The notes: generated by a model from the letters alone, not told the origin. Shown: positions 1 to 10,543, counted from the first letter of the stretch. The stretch is DNA of 64,000 nt from Salinibacterium xinjiangense (GCF_014645015.1 NZ_BMLC01000002.1:124001-188000), one strand, 5' to 3'. Numbers and translations are program-made.

Positions 1-1907
1 CGATGAGCTGGGCCGCCGTCGACGCGCTCCGGCTGTCCTGGGCCGACATGCGGGAGCGGCGTTCGAGCGAACATTCGGCTGCTGCCTCTGGCTACATGAC
101 TGTCCGTGATCGCCCTGGCTTCTTCGTGGGCGGAGGCGCGTGGGTAGTGCTGCTCGCCGCGATCGCCGGTGTCGTGGCCTTCGGCCGATTCGTGGATGCC
201 CCAGCACTGGCCGGGGGAGGGCTGCTGCCGCTCAGCACGACCGTCAGCAAACTCTGGTCACACGTCGGCTACGGGTGGCACGACATCGCATCCGGATTCA
301 CGGGAGCCGCCGATCCGTTCGCTATCGTGCTCGCTGTGCTGGGATCCCTCACCTTCTGGTCACCGTCGCTGAGCATCGTGCTGCTGTACCTTGCTGCCCT
401 TCCGCTCGCTGCGCTCAGCGCATGGTTCTGCGCCGCGAGGCTGACGCAGCGCGCTTGGCCGCCCGCCGTCGCGGCCATAGCCTGGGCCGTCGCGCCTCCT
501 TTCCTCGCCTCCCTTACGGGCGGTCATCTCGGTGCGGTTATCGCCCACATCCTGCTGCCTACCCTTGTGCTCGCGGTCGTGAACGCGGCACGCAACTGGT
601 CGATGTCTGCGCTCGCTGCCCTGCTGTTCGCGGCCATAGTGGCGTCTGCGCCCATCCTGGCCCCCGCACTCGTGATGGGCCTGGTGGCCTGGACCGTCGT
701 GAACCCGCGCGGATTGCTGCGCATCCTCGGAATTCCGATTCCGGCGGCTGCCCTGTTCGCTCCCCTGGTCATTGAGCAGGTCTCCCGCGGAAACTGGCTC
801 GCGATCTTCGCCGAACCCGGGCTGCCGGTGGGCGATGTCGTTCCCACCCCGCTACACCTGCTGCTCGGCGTGCCTTCTCACGGACTGGCGGGATGGGACC
901 TGTTCCTCGCCCAGTTCGGACTGCCGCCCGGAATCGCCCCGATCGTGGTCGCGGCTCTTCTTGCTCCCCTGGCGATCCTGGCTCTGGTCTCGCTCTTCGT
1001 TCCCGGGTTCCGGCGGTCGGTTCCTGCGTTGGTCATGGCGCTGATGGGTTTCAGTACCGCCGTTGCCGTCTCACAGCTCATGGTGACCACCATCGGATCG
1101 ACAGCGACACCCATCTGGGCTGGCCCCGCGCTCAGCCTGTACTGGTTCGGCCTCACCGGGGCGATGGTCGTGACCCTCGACGTGGTCAGGAGGGCGGAAG
1201 TCGCCCCCGCGCTGGTTGCCGCCGTCACGCTGGTGGCCCTCGCGGCTCCGATGGTCACCGTCGCGGCTACCGGAACAATAGCTGTCGCCGCAAGCAACGG
1301 ACGGCTACTGCCGGCATTCGCCTCGGCCGAAGCAGCGAACAGGCCGGAGCTCGGCACGCTTCAGATCACCGCCCAGCCGAACGGCGGAATAGCGACCACC
1401 GTGCATCGCGGGCTGGGAACGACGCTCGATGAGCAGAGCACACTGGCTGCCACGGACGACAGCCTCGGTCCCAGGGATGCTCGGATCGCCACCCTGGCGG
1501 GAAACCTCGCCTCCCGCAGCGGCTTCGATATCGCTGGCGAGCTCGACGCGCTGCAGATCGCCTTCGTGCTCCTGCCCAACGTCACAGACGACGGTGCAGC
1601 GGGGACCAGGCAACGAGTAGCCGATGCTCTCGACGGCAACCGCAGTCTCACACCGATCGGAGCGACGGCGAACGGCTTCCTCTGGAACTACGGGAACATC
1701 GCCGATGGCCCGGCGCCCGTGGGCCCGGGCCCCCTCGACACCACTCTTGGTGTCTGGGTCATCATCGGCCAGGCCGTGGTCATCGGTCTGACGCTGCTGC
1801 TGGCGATCCCCACCACCAAACGCAGGCGAGTCAGGGCCGCGCGAGTGGATTTCAGGATCGATGGCACGACTGCTGACCCGGTCAGCACCGATGGGGTGAC
1901 AGCGTGA
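1..1907 (+). CDS. C-terminal membrane part of a large glycosyltransferase (5' end outside window)
   Basis: The reading frame is open at the window edge, so only the last ~634 residues are visible. They are dominated by hydrophobic segments (first near residues 45-65, then many more up to about residue 430), an extracytoplasmic stretch, and a last membrane helix near residues 580-605 before a basic tail. No GT-A catalytic motif is in view. The assignment rests on context: in Microbacteriaceae a very large GT2-type envelope glycosyltransferase with this polytopic C-terminus lies directly upstream of a DUF5719 gene. The stop overlaps the next start as GTGA, indicating translational coupling. The role in envelope polysaccharide assembly is inferred. 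Confidence 0.65.
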   Translation, partial: MSWAAVDALRLSWADMRERRSSEHSAAASGYMTVRDRPGFFVGGGAWVVLLAAIAGVVAFGRFVDAPALAGGGLLPLSTTVSKLWSHVGYGWHDIASGFTGAADPFAIVLAVLGSLTFWSPSLSIVLLYLAALPLAALSAWFCAARLTQRAWPPAVAAIAWAVAPPFLASLTGGHLGAVIAHILLPTLVLAVVNAARNWSMSALAALLFAAIVASAPILAPALVMGLVAWTVVNPRGLLRILGIPIPAAALFAPLVIEQVSRGNWLAIFAEPGLPVGDVVPTPLHLLLGVPSHGLAGWDLFLAQFGLPPGIAPIVVAALLAPLAILALVSLFVPGFRRSVPALVMALMGFSTAVAVSQLMVTTIGSTATPIWAGPALSLYWFGLTGAMVVTLDVVRRAEVAPALVAAVTLVALAAPMVTVAATGTIAVAASNGRLLPAFASAEAANRPELGTLQITAQPNGGIATTVHRGLGTTLDEQSTLAATDDSLGPRDARIATLAGNLASRSGFDIAGELDALQIAFVLLPNVTDDGAAGTRQRVADALDGNRSLTPIGATANGFLWNYGNIADGPAPVGPGPLDTTLGVWVIIGQAVVIGLTLLLAIPTTKRRRVRAARVDFRIDGTTADPVSTDGVTA

Positions 1908-3457
1908 GCGACGAGCCGGGCATGGCCGAGGAACCCAGTGGCGAAGAATTCGTCAAAAACGAGGTCTTCCCCGAGCAGGAAGAGCTGCAGAGCTCGACGC
2001 GACGACCTGTCACAGCGCGCGGCCTGGCGATCGTCGGCGGCAGGGCGGCCGTCGGGCTCGCTGGGGTCGGCGTTGCGGCCCTGACGATCGTGGCATCCGT
2101 CTTCCTCCAGCTTCCGGTCGTGCAATCGACCGCCCCCAGCACGCTCATCACCCCGGTTGCGACCGCGCAGCAGCTCGTGTGCCCGGGCGGCATCCTGAGG
2201 CTGGCCAGTGACAGCGGGCAGGATGCCACCGCCGCATTCGGTCTCGGCAGCGCCACCGTGCGCTCCGGCAGCAGCTCCGGATCGGTCGATTCCGTGGATG
2301 CCGCGGCCTCCGATGCAGGCACCGGTGGAACCCCGGCGGCACCGACCATCATCAGCACCCCACCCGATGCGACAGACCCGAGCCAGCGCATCCTCCTCAG
2401 CGGCGCCCAGTCTGAGCAGGTCGACAGCGGTGACTACGTCGGCCTGGCCGCAGCGGATTGCGGGATCGCGAGTGGAGATAGCTGGCTCGTCGGTGGTGCG
2501 ACGACGACGGGACGCACTACGCTCCTGACTCTCACCAACCCCACCGAGGTTTCGGCCACGGTCAACCTCGAGTTGTTCGGCGAGAACGGCGCCATCGCCG
2601 CTCCCGGCACGAGCGGGATCATCGTCCCGGCCAGTGGGCAGCGCGTGTTGTCGCTCGCTGGTTTCGCGCCGGGCCTCGTCTCGCCCGTCGTGCACGTCAT
2701 GAGCACGGGCGGACAGGTGCAGGCGACCATGCAGCAATCGGTGCTGCGGGGGCTCGATCCCGGTGGCATCGACATCGTCGAATCGTCGGGATCGCCGTCG
2801 ACCATGAGCGTCATCCCCGGGGTGGTGGTCGGCGACGAGACCGCGATCGCCGCGGTGCGCAGCTCAACGAGCGCCAGCGAGGTGCCCGACGACTTCGCTA
2901 CCGTGCTGAGGCTGTTCGCTCCTGGTGAGGAGGTGGTTCCCGTGACGGTCAGGGTGGTTCCTGAGAGCGGATCCGGAGCGGGTGCATCGTTCTCGTACGA
3001 CCTCGATGGGGGACTCGTGACGGATGTCCCGATCCAGGAACTCGAACCGGGCACGTACACGGTCATCGTGGAGTCGCCGATTCCGTCGGTCGCTTCGGTC
3101 AGGGCCAGCTCCGCGGCCGGCCCGGCTACCGACTTCGCGTGGTTCACTTCCGCCCAGAAGCTCGGTGCTCTGGCGCAGTTCACGGCGGCCGTCGGGCCAA
3201 ATCCCGTGTTGCACGTCTACAACCCCACGATCGCAGAGTCGACCGTCTCTCTGACGCCACTCGATGGGCCTGCCGTCTCGGTCGTCGTTGCCGCCGGAAG
3301 CTCGGTCGCTGTTGCGCTGGTGGCGGGGACGAGCTACAGCCTGGGAGAGTTCGATTCAGTGCACGCGGCCGTGAGCCTTACCGGCAACGGGATGCTCGCC
3401 CGCTACTCAGTGCACCCGCCGGGGGTCGGCTCGAGCCCCATCAGGATCTACCCGTAG
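1904..3457 (+). CDS. DUF5719 family membrane-anchored exported protein
   Basis: This is a 517-residue protein of the actinobacterial DUF5719 family, function unknown. It has an acidic cytoplasmic N-terminus (about 45 residues), one membrane anchor near residues 45-75, then a long Ser/Thr/Gly/Val-rich extracytoplasmic part with beta-sandwich-like repeats and no recognisable catalytic motif. The GTG start overlaps the stop of the upstream glycosyltransferase by four bases, so the two are probably co-translated and may act together at the cell surface. It is convergent with the next gene, with only 10 bp between the stops and no hairpin between them. Confidence 0.8.
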   Translation: MSDEPGMAEEPSGEEFVKNEVFPEQEELQSSTRRPVTARGLAIVGGRAAVGLAGVGVAALTIVASVFLQLPVVQSTAPSTLITPVATAQQLVCPGGILRLASDSGQDATAAFGLGSATVRSGSSSGSVDSVDAAASDAGTGGTPAAPTIISTPPDATDPSQRILLSGAQSEQVDSGDYVGLAAADCGIASGDSWLVGGATTTGRTTLLTLTNPTEVSATVNLELFGENGAIAAPGTSGIIVPASGQRVLSLAGFAPGLVSPVVHVMSTGGQVQATMQQSVLRGLDPGGIDIVESSGSPSTMSVIPGVVVGDETAIAAVRSSTSASEVPDDFATVLRLFAPGEEVVPVTVRVVPESGSGAGASFSYDLDGGLVTDVPIQELEPGTYTVIVESPIPSVASVRASSAAGPATDFAWFTSAQKLGALAQFTAAVGPNPVLHVYNPTIAESTVSLTPLDGPAVSVVVAAGSSVAVALVAGTSYSLGEFDSVHAAVSLTGNGMLARYSVHPPGVGSSPIRIYP

Positions 3458-3467
3458 GGCAGCTCGA

Positions 3468-3911
3468 CTACAGGTGGCGGAACCGGTCTGGCGCCAGGTC
3501 CCACGGATCCTTGCCCAGCAGTTCGGCCACGGCCCGGAACACGCAGCTCTCTACCATCATGCGCTTGTGCATCTCGTCATAGCTGTGCAGCCGCGAGAGT
3601 CTCTCGATCGGCAGCCGGTACAGGATGACGCGGCGATTCTTCAGCTCGACCCGCCACCGGTCGACGGCGGGAGTCTCGCCCAGCTCTGACGGCATGGCGG
3701 CGACCTCGAAGGCGACATCGGCCAGCTCATCTGGCCACAGGTCTTTGAGGTACTCGGCGGTCGAGGCCACGGTCATGTCGAACATGTCGACCCGGTTGCG
3801 CAGTAACGGTAGGTGAGGGCCGGTCACCGGGCCGCGGATGCCACGGCCGTGCCGGTCTCGCCATCCAGGCCGTGCTGACCTCGACTGGTCTGCACCGCCC
3901 GGACTGGTCAC
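3468..3911 (-). CDS. Zincin-like metallopeptidase-family protein lacking the HExxH site
   Basis: This 147-residue protein matches the actinobacterial family found beside DUF3499 and whiB genes (Mycobacterium tuberculosis Rv3259 type), annotated as metallopeptidase family (PF06262-like). The N-terminal RGRGxRGP block and the RVILYRLPIERL segment near residues 93-104 are the recognisable parts. Where true PF06262 proteins carry HExxHH, this protein reads MMVESCVFRAVAELLG, so the zinc-binding histidines are missing and peptidase activity is doubtful. The start is placed upstream of the conserved Arg-rich N-terminus. It is transcribed divergently from the DUF3499 gene across 64 bp. Confidence 0.75.
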   Translation of the reverse strand: MTSPGGADQSRSARPGWRDRHGRGIRGPVTGPHLPLLRNRVDMFDMTVASTAEYLKDLWPDELADVAFEVAAMPSELGETPAVDRWRVELKNRRVILYRLPIERLSRLHSYDEMHKRMMVESCVFRAVAELLGKDPWDLAPDRFRHL

Positions 3912-3975
3912 AGCCCCGATTCTATCGGCGTGGCTGTGCCCCGCTGTCTGCGGTCAGACGTAGCCTTAGGAAGAA

Positions 3976-4191
3976 ATGAATGGTCGCCCGTGCAGCAAGG
4001 TCGCCTGTAGCCAGCAGGCCACGGCCACCCTCACCTACGACTACGCCGATTCGATGGCCGTCCTGGGTCCCCTCAGCTACGCATCGGAGCCGCACAGCTA
4101 TGACCTCTGCGACCGGCACGCCGATCGGATGTCTGTTCCGCAGGGCTGGCAGGTTGTCAGGCATGTCGTGATGGGCAGCGACCTGCTTTAG
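3976..4191 (+). CDS. DUF3499 family small protein
   Basis: This 71-residue protein has the DUF3499 signature: an N-terminal CSKVAC pair (residues 6-11), the TLTYDYAD and LGPLSYASEPHSYDLCDRHADR core, and a VPQGWQVVRH segment. The Cys/His spacing suggests a small zinc-binding fold, but the function is unknown. A ribosome site AGGAAGAA lies just before the ATG. As I recall the family, members are often longer; here the reading frame ends inside the first unit of a 17-bp tandem repeat that supplies the TAG stop. Its position beside the zincin-like gene and a PMM-like phosphatase is conserved across Actinobacteria. Confidence 0.8.
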   Translation: MNGRPCSKVACSQQATATLTYDYADSMAVLGPLSYASEPHSYDLCDRHADRMSVPQGWQVVRHVVMGSDLL

Positions 4192-4224
4192 GCAGCGACC
4201 TGCTTTAGGCGGCGACCTGCTTGG
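4174..4224 (+). repeat. Three tandem copies of a 17-bp unit at the 3' end of the DUF3499 gene
   Basis: The unit GGCAGCGACCTGCTTTA occurs at 4174-4190, again exactly at 4191-4207, and with three changes at 4208-4224. The copy 1/copy 2 junction creates the TAG stop codon of the DUF3499 gene. A 17-bp period shifts the frame each time, so copy-number change would not extend the protein in frame. Confidence 0.9.
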
Positions 4225-4260
4225 GCGGGGGCCGCAGATGGGCTGGTACCCTCGGTCATC

Positions 4261-5079
4261 GTGAGTACCAGACCTGACATCCGCGCCGTCGTGTTCGACC
4301 TGGACGACACCCTCGCGCCCTCCAAATCGAGCATGGATCCCGCGATGACTCGTGCCCTCGCCGACCTGCTCGAGCGCGTGCCGGTATCCATCATCTCCGG
4401 CGGACGGTTCGAGCAGTTTGAATCGCAGGCCCTCGACGGATTCTCGGCGAGTGACGAATCCCTCTCCCGACTGCATCTCATGCCGACCTGCGGAACCCGC
4501 TACTACCGGTGGCAGCAGGGTAAATGGACACTGCAGTACGCCGAAGATCTGAGCGACGACGAGAAGTCCCGAGCGATCGGCACCCTGGAGGAGGGCGCCC
4601 GCGAGCTCGGGCTGTGGCATCCGGGACCGTGGGGCGACCTCATCGAAGACCGCGGAAGCCAGATCACATTCTCGGCTCTCGGCCAGCAGGCGCCGGTCGC
4701 GGAGAAGCACGCGTGGGATCCGGATGGTGCCAAGAAGCTCGCCCTGTGGGGGTACGTCTCGCCCAGGCTGCCCGACCTCGAGGTGCGGGGCGGCGGGTCG
4801 ACATCCATCGACATCACGCGCAAGGGAATCGATAAGGCCTTCGGCATCGCGAGGCTCACCGAGAAGCTCGGCGTCGGCATCGACCAGCTACTGTTCATCG
4901 GCGACCGATTGGACCCGACCGGCAACGACTACCCCGTGTTCGCGATGGGCGTGCCGTCGGTCGCCATCGAGGACTGGCGCGGTACTTTGGCGGCCGTGGA
5001 ATCACTCAACGTTTGGTTCGATGATCCGGATGCCGCGTTTCCTCTCATGACGATGGAGCCTTTGTCGCGCAACCCGTAG
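4261..5079 (+). CDS. HAD-IIB phosphatase, phosphomannomutase-like
   Basis: This 272-residue HAD protein has motif I FDLDDTLAPSK (residues 12-22), motif II SIISGGR near residue 45, and a motif III/IV region SIDITRKGIDKAFG followed by IGDRLDPTGNDYPV. The last block closely resembles eukaryotic-type alpha-phosphomannomutases (GDxxxPGGND), so a sugar-phosphate mutase or phosphatase acting on mannose-type hexose phosphates is plausible. Its position matches the manB neighbourhood of mycobacteria (DUF3499, zincin-like, manB), which supports a role in GDP-mannose supply for envelope glycans. GTG start. General phosphatase activity remains possible. Confidence 0.75.
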   Translation: MSTRPDIRAVVFDLDDTLAPSKSSMDPAMTRALADLLERVPVSIISGGRFEQFESQALDGFSASDESLSRLHLMPTCGTRYYRWQQGKWTLQYAEDLSDDEKSRAIGTLEEGARELGLWHPGPWGDLIEDRGSQITFSALGQQAPVAEKHAWDPDGAKKLALWGYVSPRLPDLEVRGGGSTSIDITRKGIDKAFGIARLTEKLGVGIDQLLFIGDRLDPTGNDYPVFAMGVPSVAIEDWRGTLAAVESLNVWFDDPDAAFPLMTMEPLSRNP

Positions 5080-5112
5080 GCGCAGCTCGCGCGGGCCTGC
5101 GAGAATGGAGGC

Positions 5113-6594
<1,482 letters not shown>

Positions 6595-6598
6595 TTGA

Positions 6599-6618
6599 GC
6601 CGGCAGCCAGCTGCCGGC
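6599..6618 (+). terminator. Hairpin after ahcY
   Basis: The 8-bp stem GCCGGCAG/CTGCCGGC with a 4-nt loop begins 4 bp after the ahcY stop. There is no T-tract, as is common for high-GC actinobacterial terminators. Confidence 0.6.
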
Positions 6619-6624
6619 AGCATG

Positions 6625-6683
6625 CTCAGGTGCGGCGAATACATGCTCCGGGATGTTCGGAACATGTGATCGCCGCACTTGAG
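6625..6683. repeat. 59-bp imperfect inverted repeat (two 28-bp arms, 3-nt loop)
   Basis: The arms at 6625-6652 and 6656-6683 match at 22 of 28 positions when one is reverse-complemented, sharing GTGCGGCGA and ACATG blocks. It lies between ahcY (ending 6594) and the convergent RDD gene (ending 6735). It could be a bidirectional terminator, but it is far longer than usual and resembles a small palindromic mobile-type repeat. Confidence 0.75.
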
Positions 6684-6734
6684 CCGCGGGTGCGTGCGGC
6701 AGCGGGCGTGCGAGGGCGGGCGTGCGGCGGTGGC

Positions 6735-7583
6735 TCAGCCGCGATCGGGGAATCCGCGGGGCAAGCCCCCGAGCACCGGCGCGAGCCGTTCGAGCCCTGA
6801 TCGTTCGAGGCCGAGGGCCGTAGACTCACGGTCGCGCCTAACCGAGACGACAGCGGCGAGGAACAGTTCGGCGTTGGCGGCGGGGACCGGCGACACGAAC
6901 ACGCTGACTTCATCGGCGAGTTCGCGACTGAACCGCTCCCGCGTGACAGGGGTGAGGGAGGCGGCCTGCGCGAGGAACGCAGCGACCCGGCGAGCGAGTG
7001 CGTCGGGGAGAGTGGCGACATCCGCCGTCCTGGCCCACTCGGCGAGGACAGTGGGAACGCCGTAGACCGGGGTGACCGCCGCGGAGACCCGCTCGTTCTG
7101 GCTGTACGTGCCAGCCACCAGATCACCGAGCCGTTTCGCGCGGCCGTTCAGCAGGGCGATGATCGCCGCCATGCCACCAAAGGTCATGAAAATCTCGAAG
7201 ACGCCCGTCAGCGCCCGGATGAAAGCGTGCCTGAAGCCGATCGACCCGCCGTCGTCGCGCACGATGCGTGAACCGATAGCCAGCTTGCCGAGCGACTTGC
7301 CATGGGTCGCGGTCTCGACGGCCGTGGGGATCACCACGAGGCAGAGCACGAGCCCGACGACGCTGATCGCCGTCATGAGTGCCTGGTCGAGCCCGAACTG
7401 GTCGGCGAGCGAGAACATCACGACGATGATCCCGATGTATGAACCGAAATAGAGCAAGTAGTCGATGATCGTGCCAGCCGCCCGCAGCACGAAACTGGAC
7501 GACCTGAGGTCGAGCGCGACGGCTTCGCCCGTGACGAGCTCGTGCAGATTTTCGTCATGCTCGACAGAATCGATGCTGGCCAT
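6735..7583 (-). CDS. RDD family membrane protein
   Basis: This 282-residue protein has an N-terminal RDD domain: a LRSSSFVLRAAGTIIDYLL start, helices near residues 35-60 and 70-90, then the HGKSLGKLAIGSRIVRDDGG motif typical of the family and another helix near 140-160. A soluble C-terminal tail of about 110 residues follows. RDD proteins of this subtype normally sit beside spoIIM, DUF58 and moxR genes in Microbacteriaceae, and the SpoIIM gene is divergent immediately next door (16 bp). A TTAAAT box six bases before the ATG suggests a leaderless transcript. Function unknown; transport or envelope stress roles have been proposed for RDD proteins generally. Confidence 0.85.
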   Translation of the reverse strand: MASIDSVEHDENLHELVTGEAVALDLRSSSFVLRAAGTIIDYLLYFGSYIGIIVVMFSLADQFGLDQALMTAISVVGLVLCLVVIPTAVETATHGKSLGKLAIGSRIVRDDGGSIGFRHAFIRALTGVFEIFMTFGGMAAIIALLNGRAKRLGDLVAGTYSQNERVSAAVTPVYGVPTVLAEWARTADVATLPDALARRVAAFLAQAASLTPVTRERFSRELADEVSVFVSPVPAANAELFLAAVVSVRRDRESTALGLERSGLERLAPVLGGLPRGFPDRG

Positions 7584-7599
7584 GCCATCATTTAATCAG

Positions 7600-8595
7600 A
7601 TGGATCTCGACGCATACTCAGCCGCCCACCGCGAGGAATGGGATCGCCTCGCCGAGCTCGGCGCGAAGCGACGTTTCAGCGGGGTAGAAGCTGACGAACT
7701 GATCGACAAATACCAGTCTGGCGCGACGCAGCTCTCGGCTATCAAGACGACCTCGGGGCAGTCCGTGCAGGGCGACCGATTGTCGCTGGGGTTGAGCAGG
7801 GCGCGGCTGCGGTTCAGCGGGGCATCCGCCAATGTGCTCAGCCGTATCCCGCGATTCTTCGCCGCGCAGTTGCCCGCCGCCCTGTTCCGGATCCGGTGGT
7901 TGTGCCTCGCTGTTGCCGCGGCATCCGTGGTCATCGCGTTCCTGTACGCGTGGTGGGCGTCGTCGAACCCGGCGGTGCTGGCTACGCTCGGCCCTACCTC
8001 CGAACTCGAGCGGTACGCGAAGGAAGACTTCGTCAACTACTACTCCGAGAACTCGGGAACATCGTTCACGAGCTTCGTGTGGACGAACAACGCCTGGCTC
8101 GCGGCCCAGTGCATCGCCTTCGGAATCGTCGGCCTCTACCCCGCATACCTGCTCTTCACCAATGCGCAGAGCCTCGGGATGACCGCCGCCATCATGAACG
8201 AATTCGATCGCCTCGACGTGTTCTTCCTGTACATCGCACCGCACGGCCAGCTCGAGCTGTATTCGATCTTCGTGGCCGGCGCGGCGGGCATGCGCATCTT
8301 TTGGGCCTGGATCGCGCCCGGGGCCCGCACCCGCGCCCAGGCGCTGTCTGAGGAGGGTCGCGCGATGTTCACGATTGTCATCGGGCTCATCCTGGCGCTG
8401 CTGGTCTCCGGGCTCATCGAGGGACTCGTCACTCGGCAGGAGTGGCCGTGGCCGATCAAAATCGGCATCGGTACCGTCGCGCTCGGTGGGTTTCTGTTCT
8501 ACCAGTGGGTGGTCGGTCGACGCGCTGCCAGCACGGGCGAGACTGGCGACCTGGAGGAGTTCGAGGCCGGGGCAAGGCAGCTCGTCGCAGGGTAG
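7600..8595 (+). CDS. Stage II sporulation protein M-like membrane protein
   Basis: This 331-residue protein begins with a charged cytoplasmic region (MDLDAYSAAHREEWDRL) followed by a membrane domain of about five helices, including a FGIVGLYPAYLLFTNAQSLGMT segment and a conserved ELYSIFVAGAAGMRIFWAW block characteristic of SpoIIM-type proteins. In non-sporulating Actinobacteria this family pairs with RDD and MoxR/DUF58 proteins rather than with engulfment. The ATG at 7600 is chosen because it starts the conserved region and leaves the RDD start free. An ATG at 7582 would overlap the divergent gene. Confidence 0.85.
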   Translation: MDLDAYSAAHREEWDRLAELGAKRRFSGVEADELIDKYQSGATQLSAIKTTSGQSVQGDRLSLGLSRARLRFSGASANVLSRIPRFFAAQLPAALFRIRWLCLAVAAASVVIAFLYAWWASSNPAVLATLGPTSELERYAKEDFVNYYSENSGTSFTSFVWTNNAWLAAQCIAFGIVGLYPAYLLFTNAQSLGMTAAIMNEFDRLDVFFLYIAPHGQLELYSIFVAGAAGMRIFWAWIAPGARTRAQALSEEGRAMFTIVIGLILALLVSGLIEGLVTRQEWPWPIKIGIGTVALGGFLFYQWVVGRRAASTGETGDLEEFEAGARQLVAG

Positions 8596-8635
8596 CCTTG
8601 TTTTGATTCGTTCACGATAAGGCTATGATGGCGGA
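8593..8635 (+). promoter_or_regulatory. fur-katA promoter with a 7-bp dyad, likely leaderless
   Basis: TATGAT (8624-8629) lies exactly six bases before the ATG of the Fur-type gene, the spacing expected of a leaderless actinobacterial transcript. A perfect inverted repeat TAGCCTT...AAGGCTA (8593-8599 and 8619-8625, 19-bp spacer) overlaps this -10 box, well placed for autorepression by the Fur-family product. The left arm contains the stop codon of the upstream SpoIIM gene. Operator function is inferred from position. Confidence 0.5.
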
Positions 8636-9085
8636 ATGACCTTTTCCGCAGAAACCTCGCTTCGCCGGGCTGGGCTTCGCATCACCAACAGCCGTGTGCG
8701 AGTGCTTTACGCCCTCGCTGGTCTTCCGCACTCGTCGGCTCTCGCGCTGCACTCCCAACTGGGGGATGCCGCCACCTCCGTGCAGTCCGTGCACAACGCC
8801 CTCGCCGCTCTCACCGAAGCTGGCCTGCTTCGCCGCATCGAGCCCGCGGGCTCTGCCGCGCTCTACGAACTTCACGAGAACGACAACCACCACCACCTCG
8901 TGTGCAACTCCTGCCGAACCGTCGTCGACGTCGAGTGCGTGGTCGGCCACCCTCCGTGCCTGTCACCGTCAGACAGTTCGGGCTTCCAGATCTCGACGGC
9001 GGAGGTGACGTTCTGGGGGCTTTGCCAGGACTGCGCCCGCCTCGATCCCATCCATTCATCGACCACTAACCAGGAGGATTCATGA
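8636..9085 (+). CDS. Fur-family (FurA/PerR-like) transcriptional repressor
   Basis: This 149-residue regulator has an N-terminal winged helix ([17 protein letters not shown]... [20 protein letters not shown]) and a C-terminal dimerisation/metal domain with [14 protein letters not shown] and LCQDC, two CxxC pairs that would form the structural zinc site. It overlaps the catalase start by four bases, the classic furA-katG or perR-katA arrangement, so peroxide-responsive control of catalase is the likely role. A dyad over the -10 box suggests it also regulates itself. Whether it senses iron or peroxide cannot be read from sequence alone. Confidence 0.92.
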   Translation: MTFSAETSLRRAGLRITNSRVRVLYALAGLPHSSALALHSQLGDAATSVQSVHNALAALTEAGLLRRIEPAGSAALYELHENDNHHHLVCNSCRTVVDVECVVGHPPCLSPSDSSGFQISTAEVTFWGLCQDCARLDPIHSSTTNQEDS

Positions 9086-10530
9086 CCGACAATTTCACCA
9101 CCAGCCAGAGCGGAGCGCCGCTGGCCAGCGACGAGCATTCGCTCACCGCAGGCCCCGACGGCAGCACCGTGCTGCATGACCGGTTCCTGGTCGAGAAGCT
9201 CGCCGCGTTCAACCGAGAGCGTGTGCCGGAGCGCAACCCCCACGCAAAAGGTGGCGGGGCGTTCGGCGAATTCCAGGTCACGGAGGATGTGTCGCAGTAC
9301 ACGCGTGCCGCGGTCTTCCAGCCGGGCGCAAAGAGCGAGATCCTGCTCCGCTTCTCGTCGGTGGCCGGCGAGCAGGGCTCCCCTGATACCTGGCGCGACG
9401 TGCGCGGCTACTCGCTGCGGTTTTACACGACCGAAGGCAACTACGACGTCGTCGGTAACAACACCCCGGTGTTCTTCATCCGCGATGCCATGAAGTTCCC
9501 TGACTTCATCCACTCCCAAAAACGCCTGGGTGGGTCGGGATTGCGCGACGCCGACATGCAGTGGGACTTCTGGACCCTGTCACCGGAGTCGTCCCACCAG
9601 GTCACCTACCTGATGGGTGACCGTGGGCTTTCGAAGTCGTGGCGTCACCTCAACGGTTACGGTTCACACACCTACCAGTGGATCAACGCCGCCGGTGAGC
9701 GTCACTGGATCCAGTACCACTTCAAGTCGCGCCAGGGCGTGGAGCGCATGAGCGCCGAAGAGGGCGAGAAGCTCGCCGGATCAGACGCTGACTACTACCG
9801 CCGCGACCTGTACAACGCGATCGAAACCGGCGATTTCCCGATCTGGGACGTCTTCGTGCAGGTCATGCCGTACGAGGATGCGAAGACCTATCGCTTCAAC
9901 CCCTTCGACATCACCAAGACGTGGTCGCACGCGGACTACCCGCTGGTGAAGGTCGGCGAGTACACGCTGAACCGTAATCCGCAGAACTTCTTCGCCGAGA
10001 TCGAGCAGGCGGCGTTCTCACCGGCGAACCTGGTGCCCGGCATCGACATCAGCCCCGACAAAATGCTGATGGCGCGCGTGCATTCATATCCGGATGCCCA
10101 GCGGTATCGCATCGGCACCAACTACAACGAGCTTCCGGTCAACAAGCCGCACGCCGCGCCGGTTGCGAACTACCAGCACGAAGGCAGCATGCGCTACGAG
10201 TTCAGCGATGCCACAGCGCGCACGTACACGCCCAACTCGTACGGTGGGCCCGTCGCCGACCCTGCGCGCGCCGGCGAGGGAAGCTGGGAGTCTGACGGCA
10301 CGCTGACCCGCGCTGCGGCAACCCTGCACTCCGAGGATGACGACTTCGGCCAGGCTGGCACGCTCTACCGCGACATATTCGACGAAGGCTCGAAGGCTCG
10401 CCTGCTGGAGACGCTCACCGGCCAGGGCAAGGGCATCACGGTCCCTGAGATCCGCGAGCGTTTCTTCTGGTACTGGAGCAACGTGGATGCCACACTCGGC
10501 GCTTCGCTGCGTGAGACCGTCGGCGCTTAG
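9082..10530 (+). CDS. katA: Monofunctional haem catalase (small-subunit type)
   Basis: Catalase of 482 residues, the clade-3 size, disproportionates hydrogen peroxide in the cytoplasm. The catalytic histidine lies in [20 protein letters not shown] (about residues 41-60), the distal asparagine in [20 protein letters not shown], and the haem-ligating tyrosine in [17 protein letters not shown]. An AGGAGG ribosome site precedes the ATG, which overlaps the fur stop (ATGA), so synthesis is coupled to the repressor. A 9-10 bp hairpin follows the stop. The symbol katA is given by family; paralogues elsewhere in the genome could change the numbering. Confidence 0.96.
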   Translation: MTDNFTTSQSGAPLASDEHSLTAGPDGSTVLHDRFLVEKLAAFNRERVPERNPHAKGGGAFGEFQVTEDVSQYTRAAVFQPGAKSEILLRFSSVAGEQGSPDTWRDVRGYSLRFYTTEGNYDVVGNNTPVFFIRDAMKFPDFIHSQKRLGGSGLRDADMQWDFWTLSPESSHQVTYLMGDRGLSKSWRHLNGYGSHTYQWINAAGERHWIQYHFKSRQGVERMSAEEGEKLAGSDADYYRRDLYNAIETGDFPIWDVFVQVMPYEDAKTYRFNPFDITKTWSHADYPLVKVGEYTLNRNPQNFFAEIEQAAFSPANLVPGIDISPDKMLMARVHSYPDAQRYRIGTNYNELPVNKPHAAPVANYQHEGSMRYEFSDATARTYTPNSYGGPVADPARAGEGSWESDGTLTRAAATLHSEDDDFGQAGTLYRDIFDEGSKARLLETLTGQGKGITVPEIRERFFWYWSNVDATLGASLRETVGA

Positions 10531-10543
10531 TTCCACCCGCTGA

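Noticed and set aside
5080-5112. SAH riboswitch upstream of ahcY
   Set aside because: Only 33 bp separate the upstream stop from the ATG; the small hairpin there lacks the length and conserved core of the known SAH riboswitch.
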